Under the pieces are notes generated by a model. That model did not search any database and was not told the DNA's origin. It worked only from the letters and a program-made list of their open reading frames with translations. From Bradyrhizobium niftali (lineage in GTDB: Bacteria > Pseudomonadota > Alphaproteobacteria > Rhizobiales > Xanthobacteraceae), in the NCBI RefSeq assembly GCF_004571025.1, contig NZ_SPQT01000026.1, positions 83,242-147,241 of the forward strand: 64,000 bases of DNA. The letters are read 5' to 3'. Positions 28,721 to 37,624 of the stretch are shown here, one piece after another. A program made the position numbers and the translations under genes. The stretch's first letter is position 1, and each line of letters starts with the position of its first letter.

Positions 28721-30010
28721 TATCCAGCTCTGGAACAGCATCAGCCGGTTGAAGCCCTGCATCGACGTTCCGAGGAAGGCCGCGGAGATCGGCAGCATGA
28801 TCGCAAAGCCGATCGCGGCGAGGCCGACATAGGCCCACAGCAGCCAGCGCGGCAGGCCGTTCCTGCACAGCACATAGACCAGCGCAAGCGACGCCACGGT
28901 CGCGGCCGGCAGATAGTAGTAGATGAAGCCCAGCGTGCGCGGCAGCAGCGCCCAGGCGAGCCAGGGGCCGAAATAGAACGCCGCGATCAGGAACGCATCC
29001 CAGCGCCGCGCGACGACGACGTCGCGCAGCACGATCGCGAGCGCGGCCAGCGCCGGCCACAGCACCAGCGGGTTGCCGAGGAAGACGATCGCCGACACGA
29101 TGTCCTCCGCCGTCTTGTCGAACAGGAACCACACCGGGCGGGCGAGCAGCGGCCAGGATGGCCACGAGCTCATGTAAGTGTGGCCGGCGATCGCGGTGGT
29201 GGTGTTGTCGGCAAAGATCCGGCGCTGCGCCTCGATCAGGTCGGGCAGCGACAATCCATCAAGCGGAACGAAAGCGGCAAGATATGTCATCGCCGGCAGG
29301 ACGGCGAAGCAGAGCGCGACATGCGGCGTCCTGAAGTCGGGCCAGAGGTCGGGCCGATACCAATCGTCCGGCCTCGCGTCGGCGAACAGCGTGTGCCAGC
29401 CCTGCATTAGGCGGATCACCGCGACGATGACGATGCAGATGCCGAGCGGAAACAGGCCGCTCCATTTGCAGGCCGCAGCACAGCCGAACAGGCAGCCTGC
29501 CACCGCGAACAGCGCATGCGGCCGCTCCCGGCGAAAGCCATGCATGAAGGCGGCGGTCGCGAGCAGTCCGAAGCCGAGCGCAAAGATGTCGAGCATCGCG
29601 ATGCGCGCCTGCACGTAGAGCATCTGGTTGAAGGCCGCGATCAGCGCCGCGGCGATTGCGGGCCCTTGCGCAGCGAACAGCGCGAGGCCGCACAGATAGA
29701 TCGCGACGATCGCGAGCGCGCCGAACAGGGTCGCCGGATAGCGCCAGCCGAGCGCGTTGTCGCCGAACGCCGCGATCGATGCGGCGATCAGCTCCTTGGC
29801 CAGCGGCGGATGCATCGGATTGAGCATCGGTTGCGACATTACGGGTGCCAGCATCTGTCGCGCGGCCGGCACATAGTGCACCTCATCGAAAACGAATTTC
29901 TCCGGCGTGGTGAGACCGATCAGCAGCGCCAGATGCGCCATCAGGAAAATTGCGACAGCAATCACTGCGCTCCGCGACATCTTCGGAACCGCAGGCAATT
30001 CGAGCCGCAT
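28718..30010 (-). CDS. PMT-type (GT39-like) membrane glycosyltransferase
   Basis: Polytopic protein of 430 aa in the dolichyl-phosphate-mannose protein mannosyltransferase superfamily. After the first helix comes PEKFVFDEVHYVPAARQML, with the acidic DE catalytic-type motif in the first periplasmic loop, then MHPPLAKELIA and QARIAMLDIFALG. About ten hydrophobic segments follow. It would transfer sugar from a polyprenyl carrier onto a protein or lipid. Start chosen at ATG 30010; an upstream TTG at 30094 would add 28 polar residues. ATG 29980 is also possible. Confidence 0.8.
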   Translation of the reverse strand: MRLELPAVPKMSRSAVIAVAIFLMAHLALLIGLTTPEKFVFDEVHYVPAARQMLAPVMSQPMLNPMHPPLAKELIAASIAAFGDNALGWRYPATLFGALAIVAIYLCGLALFAAQGPAIAAALIAAFNQMLYVQARIAMLDIFALGFGLLATAAFMHGFRRERPHALFAVAGCLFGCAAACKWSGLFPLGICIVIVAVIRLMQGWHTLFADARPDDWYRPDLWPDFRTPHVALCFAVLPAMTYLAAFVPLDGLSLPDLIEAQRRIFADNTTTAIAGHTYMSSWPSWPLLARPVWFLFDKTAEDIVSAIVFLGNPLVLWPALAALAIVLRDVVVARRWDAFLIAAFYFGPWLAWALLPRTLGFIYYYLPAATVASLALVYVLCRNGLPRWLLWAYVGLAAIGFAIMLPISAAFLGTSMQGFNRLMLFQSWI

Positions 30011-30198
30011 TTGTGGGGATGTTTTGCGTGGCAAATCTGCTTCACCGCGGAAAAAATATGGATGGCGCTTTTCATTGAACGCATTCCGCCGCAACTGTCA
30101 CTAAGCATAGCGCAGGTCTCGCGCCGCTTGTGATAATTTCGCCACATCGCAAGCGCGCGCGATCCGGTACGATCAGGGACACATCGATCGGTTGCGAA

Positions 30199-30900
30199 AT
30201 GAATTTGCGTTTCTGGCTTTTCCCAACACTGCTCTCGGCCGCATTGTGCGTGGCGTCTGGCGCACAGGCGCAGACGCGCGTCGGCGAAGCCGTCGTGATC
30301 CAGAACGAGGTGGTGCGCGTGGCCGCGACCGCGACGCCGATCAACGTCGGCGACAGCATGCTGCGCGACGAGACCGTGCGCACCGGCGCCGACAGCGCGG
30401 CGCGCTTCGTCATGGCCGACAGCACCAATCTGTCGCTCGGTCCCAGCGCCACGCTGAAGCTCGACCGCACCGTCTTCAACGACGAGCACAGCTATCGCGA
30501 CGTCGCTATCCGCATGACCACCGGCGCATTCCGCTTCGTCACCGGACATTCCGAGAAGGCCGCCTACAAGATCACGACGCCGCTCGCGACCATCGGCGTG
30601 CGCGGCACCACGCTCGACATCCTCTCGCAACGTGGCCGCTCCGTCGTCGTGCTCCAGGACGGCGCAGCCAGCGTCTGCACGCTGAGCTTCCAGTGCGTGC
30701 AGCTCACCCAGCCCGGCGACACCGCGATCATCACCTCGACCGGCGGCAAGGTCAGCATCAGCAAGGCCAACACGCCGCCCTGGACGTTTGCCGCGACCTG
30801 CGCCGCGAATGCCGGGCTGTGCTCGGTCAGCCAATATGCAGACGCCTCACCGACCGTCACGCCCGCCGTCAATGACGACGGCATGCTGTGTGGGCGCTGA
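30199..30900 (+). CDS. secreted FecR-domain protein
   Basis: Protein of 233 aa. The signal peptide is MNLRFWLFPTLLSAALC...SGAQA (about 1-25). A FecR domain occupies about 55-150, with DETVRTGADSAARFVMADSTN, LSLGPSATLKLD and the core TPLATIGVRGTTLDI. The C-terminal part has four Cys, including VCTLSFQC and GLCS. It is not the usual sigma-factor-linked FecR: there is no cytoplasmic part and no TonB receptor beside it. It is two bases from the following beta-barrel gene, so the two are coupled. Confidence 0.82.
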   Translation: MNLRFWLFPTLLSAALCVASGAQAQTRVGEAVVIQNEVVRVAATATPINVGDSMLRDETVRTGADSAARFVMADSTNLSLGPSATLKLDRTVFNDEHSYRDVAIRMTTGAFRFVTGHSEKAAYKITTPLATIGVRGTTLDILSQRGRSVVVLQDGAASVCTLSFQCVQLTQPGDTAIITSTGGKVSISKANTPPWTFAATCAANAGLCSVSQYADASPTVTPAVNDDGMLCGR

Positions 30901-30902
30901 CG

Positions 30903-32027
30903 ATGGCAACGCTCCGCATCCGCGACCTGCTTCCCGCCGCCGCGCTGATGGCCATGGGCATAGTGGCACTGACATGGGGTGTGCAGCCGGCCTCGGCCGC
31001 GACCGTAACCCTGACCAATTGCGAGACAAATTGCTCGCCGACGCCCACGTCGACTAGCACGCCCGCAGCCACGCCGAGTCCTTATCCGTCGCCTTATCCG
31101 TCGCCTTCTCCAAGCGCGAGCACCGGCCCGACCGGCGCCGATTCCAGCGGCAATTCGGTCGGCGGCCTCGCCGACCAGCGCTTCAACCAGATGATCACCA
31201 ACCGGGTGCTCGGCACGGTGCTGCTCGGCGTCAACGAGCAGGTCAATTGCAGCGACTGCATCAGCGCGTTCGGCTCGGCCGGCTCGTTCTCGGCCGGCAT
31301 TCACGGCCGCAAGGAACTGACCAACAATCTGTCGCTGCTCGCCGGCATCGCCTACACGCAGTACAGCGAGGGCGGCTACAACATCACCAGCGCGCCGATC
31401 GGCGCCTTCGCGCTGCGCTATGACTTCACCGACTGGGGCTCGTCGCGCCCGTTCTTCGACGTCGGCACCATCCTGACGCCATGGGAGAAGGCGCGCTATA
31501 CGCGCAGCTACAACACCAACCTCGGCCCGGTGAGCGTCACGGGCTCGACCAACGCCTCCAACTACGCCGTCTATGGCCGCGCCGGCTGGATGAGCCGCGT
31601 CTCGCCGCGCGACGAGGTCGCCGCCTCGATCGAGGTCTGGCAGCTCTGGCAGCGCGTGTCCGGCTATTCGGACAGCGCGGCGGCGTTCAACCCGTTCGAC
31701 GCCACCATTGCGACCGGCACCGATCGCACCAGCCTGGTCAAGATCGGCGGCCAGTGGACGCATCTCTACGGCAGCAACATCGAGGCCAACATCAACGGCG
31801 GCTGGGTACAGTCGTTCGCCAGCCATAGCGGCATCGTCGCCACCGTGACCGGCAACGGCTTGGTGGTGCCGACCATGGGCAACCAGGGCTGGTTCGAATA
31901 TGGCGGCCGCCTCGGCTTCCGCGTGCAGAAGGGCTGGATCGTGGACTTGTTCGCGAACGGTACGCTCGGCCCGCAGCCGGTTGGCAACACCATCCACGGC
32001 GGCGTGGGGCTAAGGATTAATTACTAG
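30903..32027 (+). CDS. outer-membrane beta-barrel protein with Pro/Ser/Thr linker
   Basis: Protein of 374 aa. A signal peptide (about 1-32, ending VQPASA) is followed by a CxxxxC pair (NCETNC), a Pro/Ser/Thr-rich stretch with PYPSPYPSPSPS (about 45-75), and a 280-residue domain of alternating hydrophobic strands (YTQYSEGGYNITSAP, SNYAVYGRAGWMSRV, GWFEYGGRLGFRV) ending in LRINY. The terminal aromatic residue and strand pattern are those of autotransporter-like or porin-like barrels. There is no long passenger domain, so it is not a classical autotransporter. It directly follows the FecR gene. Confidence 0.7.
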   Translation: MATLRIRDLLPAAALMAMGIVALTWGVQPASAATVTLTNCETNCSPTPTSTSTPAATPSPYPSPYPSPSPSASTGPTGADSSGNSVGGLADQRFNQMITNRVLGTVLLGVNEQVNCSDCISAFGSAGSFSAGIHGRKELTNNLSLLAGIAYTQYSEGGYNITSAPIGAFALRYDFTDWGSSRPFFDVGTILTPWEKARYTRSYNTNLGPVSVTGSTNASNYAVYGRAGWMSRVSPRDEVAASIEVWQLWQRVSGYSDSAAAFNPFDATIATGTDRTSLVKIGGQWTHLYGSNIEANINGGWVQSFASHSGIVATVTGNGLVVPTMGNQGWFEYGGRLGFRVQKGWIVDLFANGTLGPQPVGNTIHGGVGLRINY

Positions 32028-32059
32028 TGGCGGCTTGTGCGCGCAGCCTCAACTTCCGC

Positions 32060-32161
32060 GGTCATGCCCCGCGAAGACCGGGCGATCCAGTACGCCGCGG
32101 CTTCACCGTATCATCGCCCTATCTCGTAGTACTGGATCGCCCGATCAGGCCGGGCGATGAC
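32060..32161. repeat. palindromic intergenic repeat, GGGCGATCCAGTA family
   Basis: GGGCGATCCAGTA (32080-32092) and its exact complement (32130-32142) inside longer imperfect arms with GTCATGCCCCGCG and CGGGCGATGAC. Relatives are at 45184-45286 and 51425-51530. It separates the barrel gene from the convergent VOC gene. Confidence 0.7.
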
Positions 32162-32189
32162 AGTGAGTATGTGGCGCGGGCATGCGCCT

Positions 32190-32678
32190 TCACGCCGCGG
32201 ACTTGCCCTCGAACGCGCGTCGGAGGACTTCGACGTCCAGCTTCACCATCTTCAACATGGCCTGCATCGCGCGCGCGGCCGCGGCTCGGTCCGGGCTCGA
32301 CAGGAATTCGAACATCACTTTCGGCACCACCTGCCAGGCCACGCCCCAGCGATCCCTGAGCCAGCCGCACTGCTCTGCCTTGCCGCCATGGGCCAGGAAC
32401 GCATTCCAGACGCTGTCGACCTGGGCCTGATCGTCGCAATGGATCATCAGCGAGATCGCGTGGGTGTACTCCATCTTCATACCGCCGTTGAGCGCGACCA
32501 GGGGCTGCCCGGCCACCGTGAACTCGACGACGAGCACGGAGCCTTCCTTGCCGGAGGGATTGTCCGAAACGTTGCGCTGGACATGCGTGATGTTCGAATC
32601 CGGCACGAGCGAGACGTAGAACTTCGCGGCTTCCTCGGCATCGCCGTTGAACCACATGCAGGGCACGAGCTTGGACAT
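32190..32678 (-). CDS. VOC-family protein, PhnB-like
   Basis: Protein of 162 aa with the start MSKLVPCMWFNGDAEEAAKFYVSLVPDS and the SLMIHCDDQAQVDSVWNAF...GGKAEQCGWLRDRWGVAWQVVP segment, which is the 3-demethylubiquinone-methyltransferase-like (PhnB) branch of the glyoxalase fold. Metal or substrate is not predictable. It is 44 bp downstream of the second VOC gene in the same direction and probably co-transcribed. Confidence 0.85.
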   Translation of the reverse strand: MSKLVPCMWFNGDAEEAAKFYVSLVPDSNITHVQRNVSDNPSGKEGSVLVVEFTVAGQPLVALNGGMKMEYTHAISLMIHCDDQAQVDSVWNAFLAHGGKAEQCGWLRDRWGVAWQVVPKVMFEFLSSPDRAAAARAMQAMLKMVKLDVEVLRRAFEGKSAA

Positions 32679-32722
32679 GGAGAACGCTCCTCTTCAGGTT
32701 TTCAATGCTCTCGGATTTTCGA

Positions 32723-33151
32723 TCAGGCGTTCGCCATCTCGGACTGCGCGGCGAAGGCCGCGAGGTCCATCCAGTTCACACCCCACATATGGCCGTCCGG
32801 ATCCTCGAAGCTGCGGCCGTACATGAAGCTGTACTCATCCTTCGGGCTGGGATCGGCCACCCCGCCGGCAGCCTCGGCCTTGCTGACGATGTCATCGACT
32901 TCGTCACGGCTGTCGGCCGACAGGCAGAGCAGCACCTGGTTCGAGGTCTTCGCATCCGCGATCGGCTTGGGTGTGAACTGGCGGAATTTGTCGTGAGTCA
33001 GGAGCATGGCGAAAATGCTCTCGGAGAAGACCATGCAGCTCGCCGTATCGTCGCAGAACTGCGGGTTCCTGACCGCGCCGACCGCCTCATAAAAGGCCGT
33101 GGCGCGCTTGAGGTCGGTCACCGGCAGGTTGACGAAGATCATCTTGGGCAT
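32723..33151 (-). CDS. VOC-family (glyoxalase-fold) protein
   Basis: Protein of 142 aa; start at 33151 with GGAGC upstream. The sequence IFVNLPVTDLKRATAFYEAVGA at the N terminus and RSFEDPDGHMWGVNWMD at the C terminus are the two halves of a lactoylglutathione-lyase-like fold, including the late Glu/His region usual in this family. The exact reaction is unknown. Its 5' end faces the cupin gene, which is in the same direction about 130 bp upstream. Confidence 0.83.
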   Translation of the reverse strand: MPKMIFVNLPVTDLKRATAFYEAVGAVRNPQFCDDTASCMVFSESIFAMLLTHDKFRQFTPKPIADAKTSNQVLLCLSADSRDEVDDIVSKAEAAGGVADPSPKDEYSFMYGRSFEDPDGHMWGVNWMDLAAFAAQSEMANA

Positions 33152-33280
33152 CGGAAGCTCCTTGGGCGGGTTCTGCCCAAGGACGGACGGGCAGACGGCC
33201 ATCCGACACGGCTTCCGGATATTTTTTCAGGCCCGCCTGCCGTGGTTCTGTCGCACAGAACCGGCAGGCCCGGGCCGGCC

Positions 33281-33793
33281 TTACTTCTTCTCGTTCGGGT
33301 CCCGGTGCACCGGATCGATCCACAGCACCGTCTCGGGCTTCTCGACCGGCTCGATGTCGAGGTTGATCGCCACCGCCTCGCCGTCGCTGCGCACCAGCAC
33401 GCATTCCAGCACCTCGTCCGGGCTGGCGTTGATCTCCTGATGCGGCACATAAGGCGGGACGAAGATGAAATCGCCGGGGCCGGCCTCCGCGGTGAATTGC
33501 AGGCTCTCGCCCCAGCGCATCCGCGCCTTGCCCTTCACCACATAGATGACGCTTTCGAGATGGCCGTGGTGATGCGCACCGGTCTTGGCGTCGGGCTTGA
33601 TGCTGACCGTGCCCGCCCACAATTTCTGCGCGCCGACGCGGGCGAAGTTGATGGCGGCCGCGCGGTCCATGCCGGCCGTCGACGGCACGTTGGTATCGAG
33701 CTGATTGCCGGGAATGACGCGCACGCCGTCATGTTTCCAGCGATCGTCATGATCGTGTGCATGGTGGGAATGCGTGTGGTCATGGCCCGTCAT
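33281..33793 (-). CDS. cupin protein with His-rich N terminus
   Basis: Protein of 170 aa. Cupin motif 1 reads GAHHHGHLESVIYVVKG (metal ligands His, His, Glu; about residues 73-89) and motif 2 GDFIFVPPYVPHQEIN (about 109-124). The first 16 residues hold seven His and four Asp (GHDHTHSHHAHDHDD), likely a metal-binding tail. Start at ATG 33793. It may be a dioxygenase- or isomerase-type cupin; the substrate is unknown. Upstream of two VOC genes in one direction. Confidence 0.82.
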   Translation of the reverse strand: MTGHDHTHSHHAHDHDDRWKHDGVRVIPGNQLDTNVPSTAGMDRAAAINFARVGAQKLWAGTVSIKPDAKTGAHHHGHLESVIYVVKGKARMRWGESLQFTAEAGPGDFIFVPPYVPHQEINASPDEVLECVLVRSDGEAVAINLDIEPVEKPETVLWIDPVHRDPNEKK

Positions 33794-33919
33794 GATCTTG
33801 CTTTCTGTTGGTTCCGTGCGCGGCAAACTAACCAAAGCCGCGGCATCAAGCCATACCAAAAAAGGAACGCTCGCAGTCGCCCCGTGTTGTCCCCGCGATA
33901 GAACTGGAAGGAGAGTTTC

Positions 33920-34138
33920 ATGGGTAGCACGACCGACAAGATCAAAGGCAACGCCAACGAGGCGATCGGCAAGGCCAAGCAGGGCATCGGCGAGGCCACC
34001 GGTTCCGAACGCCTGAAGGGCGAAGGCGTGGTCCAGGAAGTGAAGGGCAAGGGCCAGCAGGCCATGGGCGATGCCAAGGACGCCGCGAAGGAAGCGATCG
34101 ATCGCGCCGCGGCTGCGGCAAGGCGCGCGGCAGAGTGA
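33920..34138 (+). CDS. CsbD-family stress protein
   Basis: Protein of 72 aa, start after GGAAGGAGAGTTTC. It has the CsbD pattern DKIKGNANEAIGKAKQGIGEATGSERLKGEG and an Ala-rich helical tail. Such proteins are abundant under general stress in many bacteria and their mechanism is unknown. A strong terminator follows within 25 bp, so the gene is monocistronic. Confidence 0.9.
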   Translation: MGSTTDKIKGNANEAIGKAKQGIGEATGSERLKGEGVVQEVKGKGQQAMGDAKDAAKEAIDRAAAAARRAAE

Positions 34139-34161
34139 CGCGCGTCAGACTGAAAACGAAA

Positions 34162-34190
34162 AGACCGGCCGCAGGGCCGGTCTTTTTTGT
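34162..34190 (+). terminator. rho-independent terminator of the csbD-like gene
   Basis: AGACCGGCC and GGCCGGTCT form a 9-bp stem with a 4-nt loop, followed by TTTTTT. It ends the plus-strand transcript 24 bp after the stop. Confidence 0.88.
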
Positions 34191-34197
34191 TTGTGCC

Positions 34198-34271
34198 GTC
34201 ATTCCGGGGCGCGAAGCGAACCCGGAATCTCGAGATTCCGGGTCTGGTCCTTCGGACCATCCCGGAATGAC
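34198..34271. repeat. palindromic intergenic repeat, GTCATTCCGGGGCG family
   Basis: GTCATTCCGGGGC and the closing CCCGGAATGAC pair, with an inner CCCGGAATCTCGAGATTCCGGG palindrome split by a short loop and GGTCCTTCGGACC. Related to 17219-17318. Located between the CsbD terminator and the FKBP stop. Confidence 0.7.
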
Positions 34272-34279
34272 GGTGTAGA

Positions 34280-34744
34280 TTATTTCACCGCGAGCAATTC
34301 CACGTCGAACATAAGCGTCGCGTTCGGCGGAATCACCCCACCGGCGCCGCGCGCGCCGTAACCGAGCTGCGGCGGAATGATCAGCGTGCGCTTGCCGCCG
34401 ACCTTCATCGAGGCGACGCCCTCGTCCCAGCCGGCAATCACGCGGCCCTTGCCGATCGGAAACTCGAACGGCTCCTTGCGATCGACCGAGGAGTCGAATT
34501 TCTTGCCCTTCTGGCCGTTTTCATAGAGCCAGCCGGTATAGTGCATCACGCAGATCTGGCCGGGCTGCGGCGAGGCGCCGGTGCCGACGGCGGTGTCGAT
34601 GATTTGCAAGCCTGAAGCTGTGGTCATGGTCTTTCCTGCGGTCTGGGCCGAGGCCGTGGTGAAAACGAAATCGGACACGCTGACGATCACGGTGATCGCG
34701 AGTGCCGACATGATGGCGAGGAGCACGCGCTGGACACGCTGCAT
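34280..34744 (-). CDS. FKBP-type peptidyl-prolyl cis-trans isomerase
   Basis: Protein of 154 aa. A signal peptide or anchor (about 1-34, ending TASAQ) is followed by one FKBP domain with MHYTGWLYENGQKGKKFDSS, FPIGKGRVIAGWDEGVASMKVGGKR, PPQLGYGARG and VIPPNATLMFDVELL. These contain the usual active-site Tyr, Phe/Asp, Val-Ile, Trp and Tyr positions. It should assist folding in the periplasm. Monocistronic by context. Confidence 0.92.
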   Translation of the reverse strand: MQRVQRVLLAIMSALAITVIVSVSDFVFTTASAQTAGKTMTTASGLQIIDTAVGTGASPQPGQICVMHYTGWLYENGQKGKKFDSSVDRKEPFEFPIGKGRVIAGWDEGVASMKVGGKRTLIIPPQLGYGARGAGGVIPPNATLMFDVELLAVK

Positions 34745-34829
34745 GAGACACCTTCCGTTTGAGGCGGGAGGTGTCTAGCGCAACGCGGGTGCGGTTTCCA
34801 GCCGTAACGTTTGCAGCTCTGGGCCTCGC

Positions 34830-36416
34830 TCAGTAGCCGAGCGCGCAGCCGTCCTTGCGCGGGTCGGAACCGCCGGTGAGCGTGCCCTTGTCCCAGTCGA
34901 TCCAGATCGCCTGGGCGCCGCCGAGCGGGCCGACCACGCTCGTGGTCTTGTGCCCGAGCTTCTTCAGGCCTTCGACGATGTCAGCCGGCACGCTGTCCTC
35001 GAGCTGGTACTGGCCCTCGTAGTGCAGGCCGCGCGGCATGTCGATCGCCTCCTGCACGTCGCAGCCGTAGTCGAGGATGTTGGTCAGGAGATGGGTCTGG
35101 CCGGTCGGCTGGTACTGGCCGCCCATCACCGCAAACGACATCGTGGAACGGCCGCCCTTGGTGAGCAGGCCCGGCATGATCGTGTGCAGCGGGCGCTTGC
35201 CGCCCTCGATGCAGTTCGGATGGCCCGGCTGGATGCGGAAGCCACCGGCACGGTTCTGGAACAAGACGCCGGTCTTGTTCGAGACGATCGCCGAGCCGAA
35301 GGAATGCGCGACCGAATTGATGAACGAGCAGACGTTGCGGTCCTTGTCCACGACAGTGATGTAGATGGTCGAGGGGTTCATCGGCGGCGCGACGTTCGGC
35401 AGGTCGAGCATGCCGTCCATGCGGATCTTGCTGATGTACTCGTCGGCAAAGCCCTTTTCGAGCATCTCTGCGACGTTGATCTTCATGTGCTCGGGAGAGG
35501 CGACATGCATCTCGCGGTTCATGTAGGCGATGCGGGCGGCTTCGGCTTCGAGATGGAAGCGCTCGACGCTGAGCGGCGCATACTTGGTCAGGTCGAAGCG
35601 CGACAGGATGTTGAGCATCAGCAGTGCGGTGACGCCCGGGCCGTTCGGCGGGCACTGCCAGACGTCGTGGCCCTTGTAATTGGTGCCGATCGGCGTCGTC
35701 GTCTCGGTGGTGTGCGCGGCGAAATCGTCGAGCGTGTGCAGGCCTCCGATGCCGCGCAGGGTCTCGACCATGTCCTCCGCGACCGGTCCCTTGTAGAAGG
35801 CGTCGCGGCCGTCCTTGGCGATCGCCCGCAGCGTCTTGCCGAGCTCGGCCTGGCGGATGACGTCGCCGGCCACCGGCGGCTTGCCGCCCGGCAGCAGGTA
35901 ACGCACGGTGTTGGTGCCACCCTTCAGCTTCTCGAACTGGTTCTTCCAGTCGAACGCGATGCGGGGCGCGACGACGTAGCCCTCTTCGGCCGCCTTGACC
36001 GCGGGCTGGAGCAGGCGGTCGAAGCCGAACTTGCCGTGATCGCGCAGCACGGTCGCGAAGGCGTCGATCACGCCGGGGATCGAGACCGCGTGCGCCGAGG
36101 TCAGCGGCACGGAATTGATCTTGCGCTCGAGATACCAGTCGGCATTCGCAGCCTTCGGCGCCCGGCCGGAGCCGTTATAGGCGATGATTTTGCCTTCACC
36201 GCGTGGCTGGATCAGCGCGAAGCAGTCGCCGCCGATGCCGGTCGATTGCGGCTCGATCACGCTGAGCACGGCCGAGCCGGCCACCGCCGCGTCCACCGCC
36301 GTGCCGCCCTCGCGCAACACCTCGATCGCGGCCAGCGAGGCCTGCGGATGCGAGGTCGCGACCATCGCGTTGGTGACGTGGACCGTGGACCTGCCGGGGA
36401 AATGGAAGTTTCTCAT
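34830..36416 (-). CDS. ggt: gamma-glutamyltransferase family enzyme
   Basis: Ntn-hydrolase precursor of 528 aa that would self-cleave before Thr350 (PST/IYITVVDKDRN). The large-subunit motifs GGTAVDAAVAGSAVLSVIEPQSTGIGGD (about 38-65) and CPPNGPGVTALLMLNIL are clear. The usual TTHYSV is replaced by TIYITV, and the lid motif is degenerate, so it may act on other gamma-glutamyl compounds or as an acylase-type member. There is no obvious signal peptide, unlike many periplasmic GGTs. Single gene, divergent from trhO. Confidence 0.87.
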   Translation of the reverse strand: MRNFHFPGRSTVHVTNAMVATSHPQASLAAIEVLREGGTAVDAAVAGSAVLSVIEPQSTGIGGDCFALIQPRGEGKIIAYNGSGRAPKAANADWYLERKINSVPLTSAHAVSIPGVIDAFATVLRDHGKFGFDRLLQPAVKAAEEGYVVAPRIAFDWKNQFEKLKGGTNTVRYLLPGGKPPVAGDVIRQAELGKTLRAIAKDGRDAFYKGPVAEDMVETLRGIGGLHTLDDFAAHTTETTTPIGTNYKGHDVWQCPPNGPGVTALLMLNILSRFDLTKYAPLSVERFHLEAEAARIAYMNREMHVASPEHMKINVAEMLEKGFADEYISKIRMDGMLDLPNVAPPMNPSTIYITVVDKDRNVCSFINSVAHSFGSAIVSNKTGVLFQNRAGGFRIQPGHPNCIEGGKRPLHTIMPGLLTKGGRSTMSFAVMGGQYQPTGQTHLLTNILDYGCDVQEAIDMPRGLHYEGQYQLEDSVPADIVEGLKKLGHKTTSVVGPLGGAQAIWIDWDKGTLTGGSDPRKDGCALGY

Positions 36417-36625
36417 CGAAGTTTTGCTCTCTCAGGGCTCTCTTGGGCCGTCGGCGCGGAGGGCGCGCCGTCTCGGAAAAACCGGGCCTACATGACACAT
36501 TCCGGCCCGCCGGGGCAATGCTGGCATACCAGCGAAATGGCTGCCATCCGCTGGGCGTATAGACCTTTTGCCGTCCGGGGCCATGCGGGTTTTCTGGGCG
36601 GCGGCCGCCTGCTAAACGAGCCGCC

Positions 36626-37393
36626 ATGATCCACAAGGTCGCCGCCTTCTACCAATTCGCCGCACTGCCCGATTACCGCGAGCTGCGCGAACCGCTGCGC
36701 GCGTTCTGCGCTGGTCTGGCGCTGAAGGGCAGCGTGCTGCTGGCGCAGGAGGGCATCAACGGCACGGTTGCGGGAGCGCCGGAGGCGATCGACGCCCTTG
36801 TCCATGAGCTTGCGCACGGCGCCCTCTTCGGCGGCCGGCTGGACAATCTCGAACTGAAATTCTCGAACGCGGAGGCGATGCCGTTCGGTCGGCTCAAGGT
36901 ACGGCTGAAGAAGGAGATCGTCACGCTCGGGGACGCGGCTGCCGATCCGACGCGCCAGGTCGGCACCTATGTCGATGCCGACGCCTGGAACGCGCTGATC
37001 GCAGCGCCGGACACGCTGGTGCTGGACACCCGCAACGCTTTCGAGGTGGCGATGGGCACGTTCGAGGGTGCGGTCGATCCCGGTATCAAGAGCTTTGGGC
37101 AGTTCAAGGATTTTGCCGCCGAACAGCTCGATCCGGCAAAACACCGCAGGATCGCGATGTTCTGCACCGGAGGCATCCGCTGCGAAAAGGCGAGCGCGCA
37201 CCTGCTCGCGCGCGGCTTTGCCGAGGTCTATCACCTCAAGGGCGGCATCCTGAAATATCTGGAGGAAGTGCCGGAGGCGCAGAGCCGCTGGCGCGGCGAA
37301 TGCTTCGTGTTCGACGAGCGCGTCGCGCTCGGCCATGGTTTGCAGGAACTTGGCCTGCGGGAACGGGACAAGGACGCGACACGTGACGAATGA
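36626..37393 (+). CDS. trhO: tRNA uridine(34) hydroxylase, rhodanese-domain
   Basis: TrhO/YceA of 255 aa; makes 5-hydroxyuridine at tRNA position 34. The N-terminal acylphosphatase-like domain has KGSVLLAQEGINGTVAG (about 33-49), and the rhodanese domain holds the loop FCTGGIRCEKASA with the active Cys near residue 178. The stop overlaps the slyX start (GTG at 37383) by 11 bases, so the two are translationally linked. Confidence 0.92.
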   Translation: MIHKVAAFYQFAALPDYRELREPLRAFCAGLALKGSVLLAQEGINGTVAGAPEAIDALVHELAHGALFGGRLDNLELKFSNAEAMPFGRLKVRLKKEIVTLGDAAADPTRQVGTYVDADAWNALIAAPDTLVLDTRNAFEVAMGTFEGAVDPGIKSFGQFKDFAAEQLDPAKHRRIAMFCTGGIRCEKASAHLLARGFAEVYHLKGGILKYLEEVPEAQSRWRGECFVFDERVALGHGLQELGLRERDKDATRDE

Positions 37394-37601
37394 GATCAAG
37401 ACGCTGAGCGAACGCATCGACAGGCTGGAGACGCGCCTCGCCTATCAGGACGATACGATCGAGACGCTGAACCAGACCATCACCGCGCAGTGGAAGCAGA
37501 TCGACGCGCTGACCCGGCAGATCGCGCAGCTCAACGAGCGGCTGCAGGAGGCCGAGACGAATTCGCCGGGACCTGCCAACGAGCGCCCGCCGCATTATTG
37601 A
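37383..37601 (+). CDS. slyX: SlyX-family coiled-coil protein
   Basis: Protein of 72 aa with GTG start inside the end of trhO. The sequence IDRLETRLAYQDDTIETLNQTITAQW is the family core, an uninterrupted helical heptad pattern, with the usual short C-terminal NERPPHY tail. The exact function of SlyX is unknown. It depends on trhO for expression by overlap. Confidence 0.9.
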   Translation: MTNEIKTLSERIDRLETRLAYQDDTIETLNQTITAQWKQIDALTRQIAQLNERLQEAETNSPGPANERPPHY

Positions 37602-37624
37602 GCGATATTACTGCTGGACGGCCT

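Noticed and set aside
31060..31130. Possible CRISPR-like or tandem DNA repeat in the TATCCGTCGCC stretch
   Set aside because: The short repeats encode the Pro-Ser linker of the barrel protein; there are no spacers or regular units.
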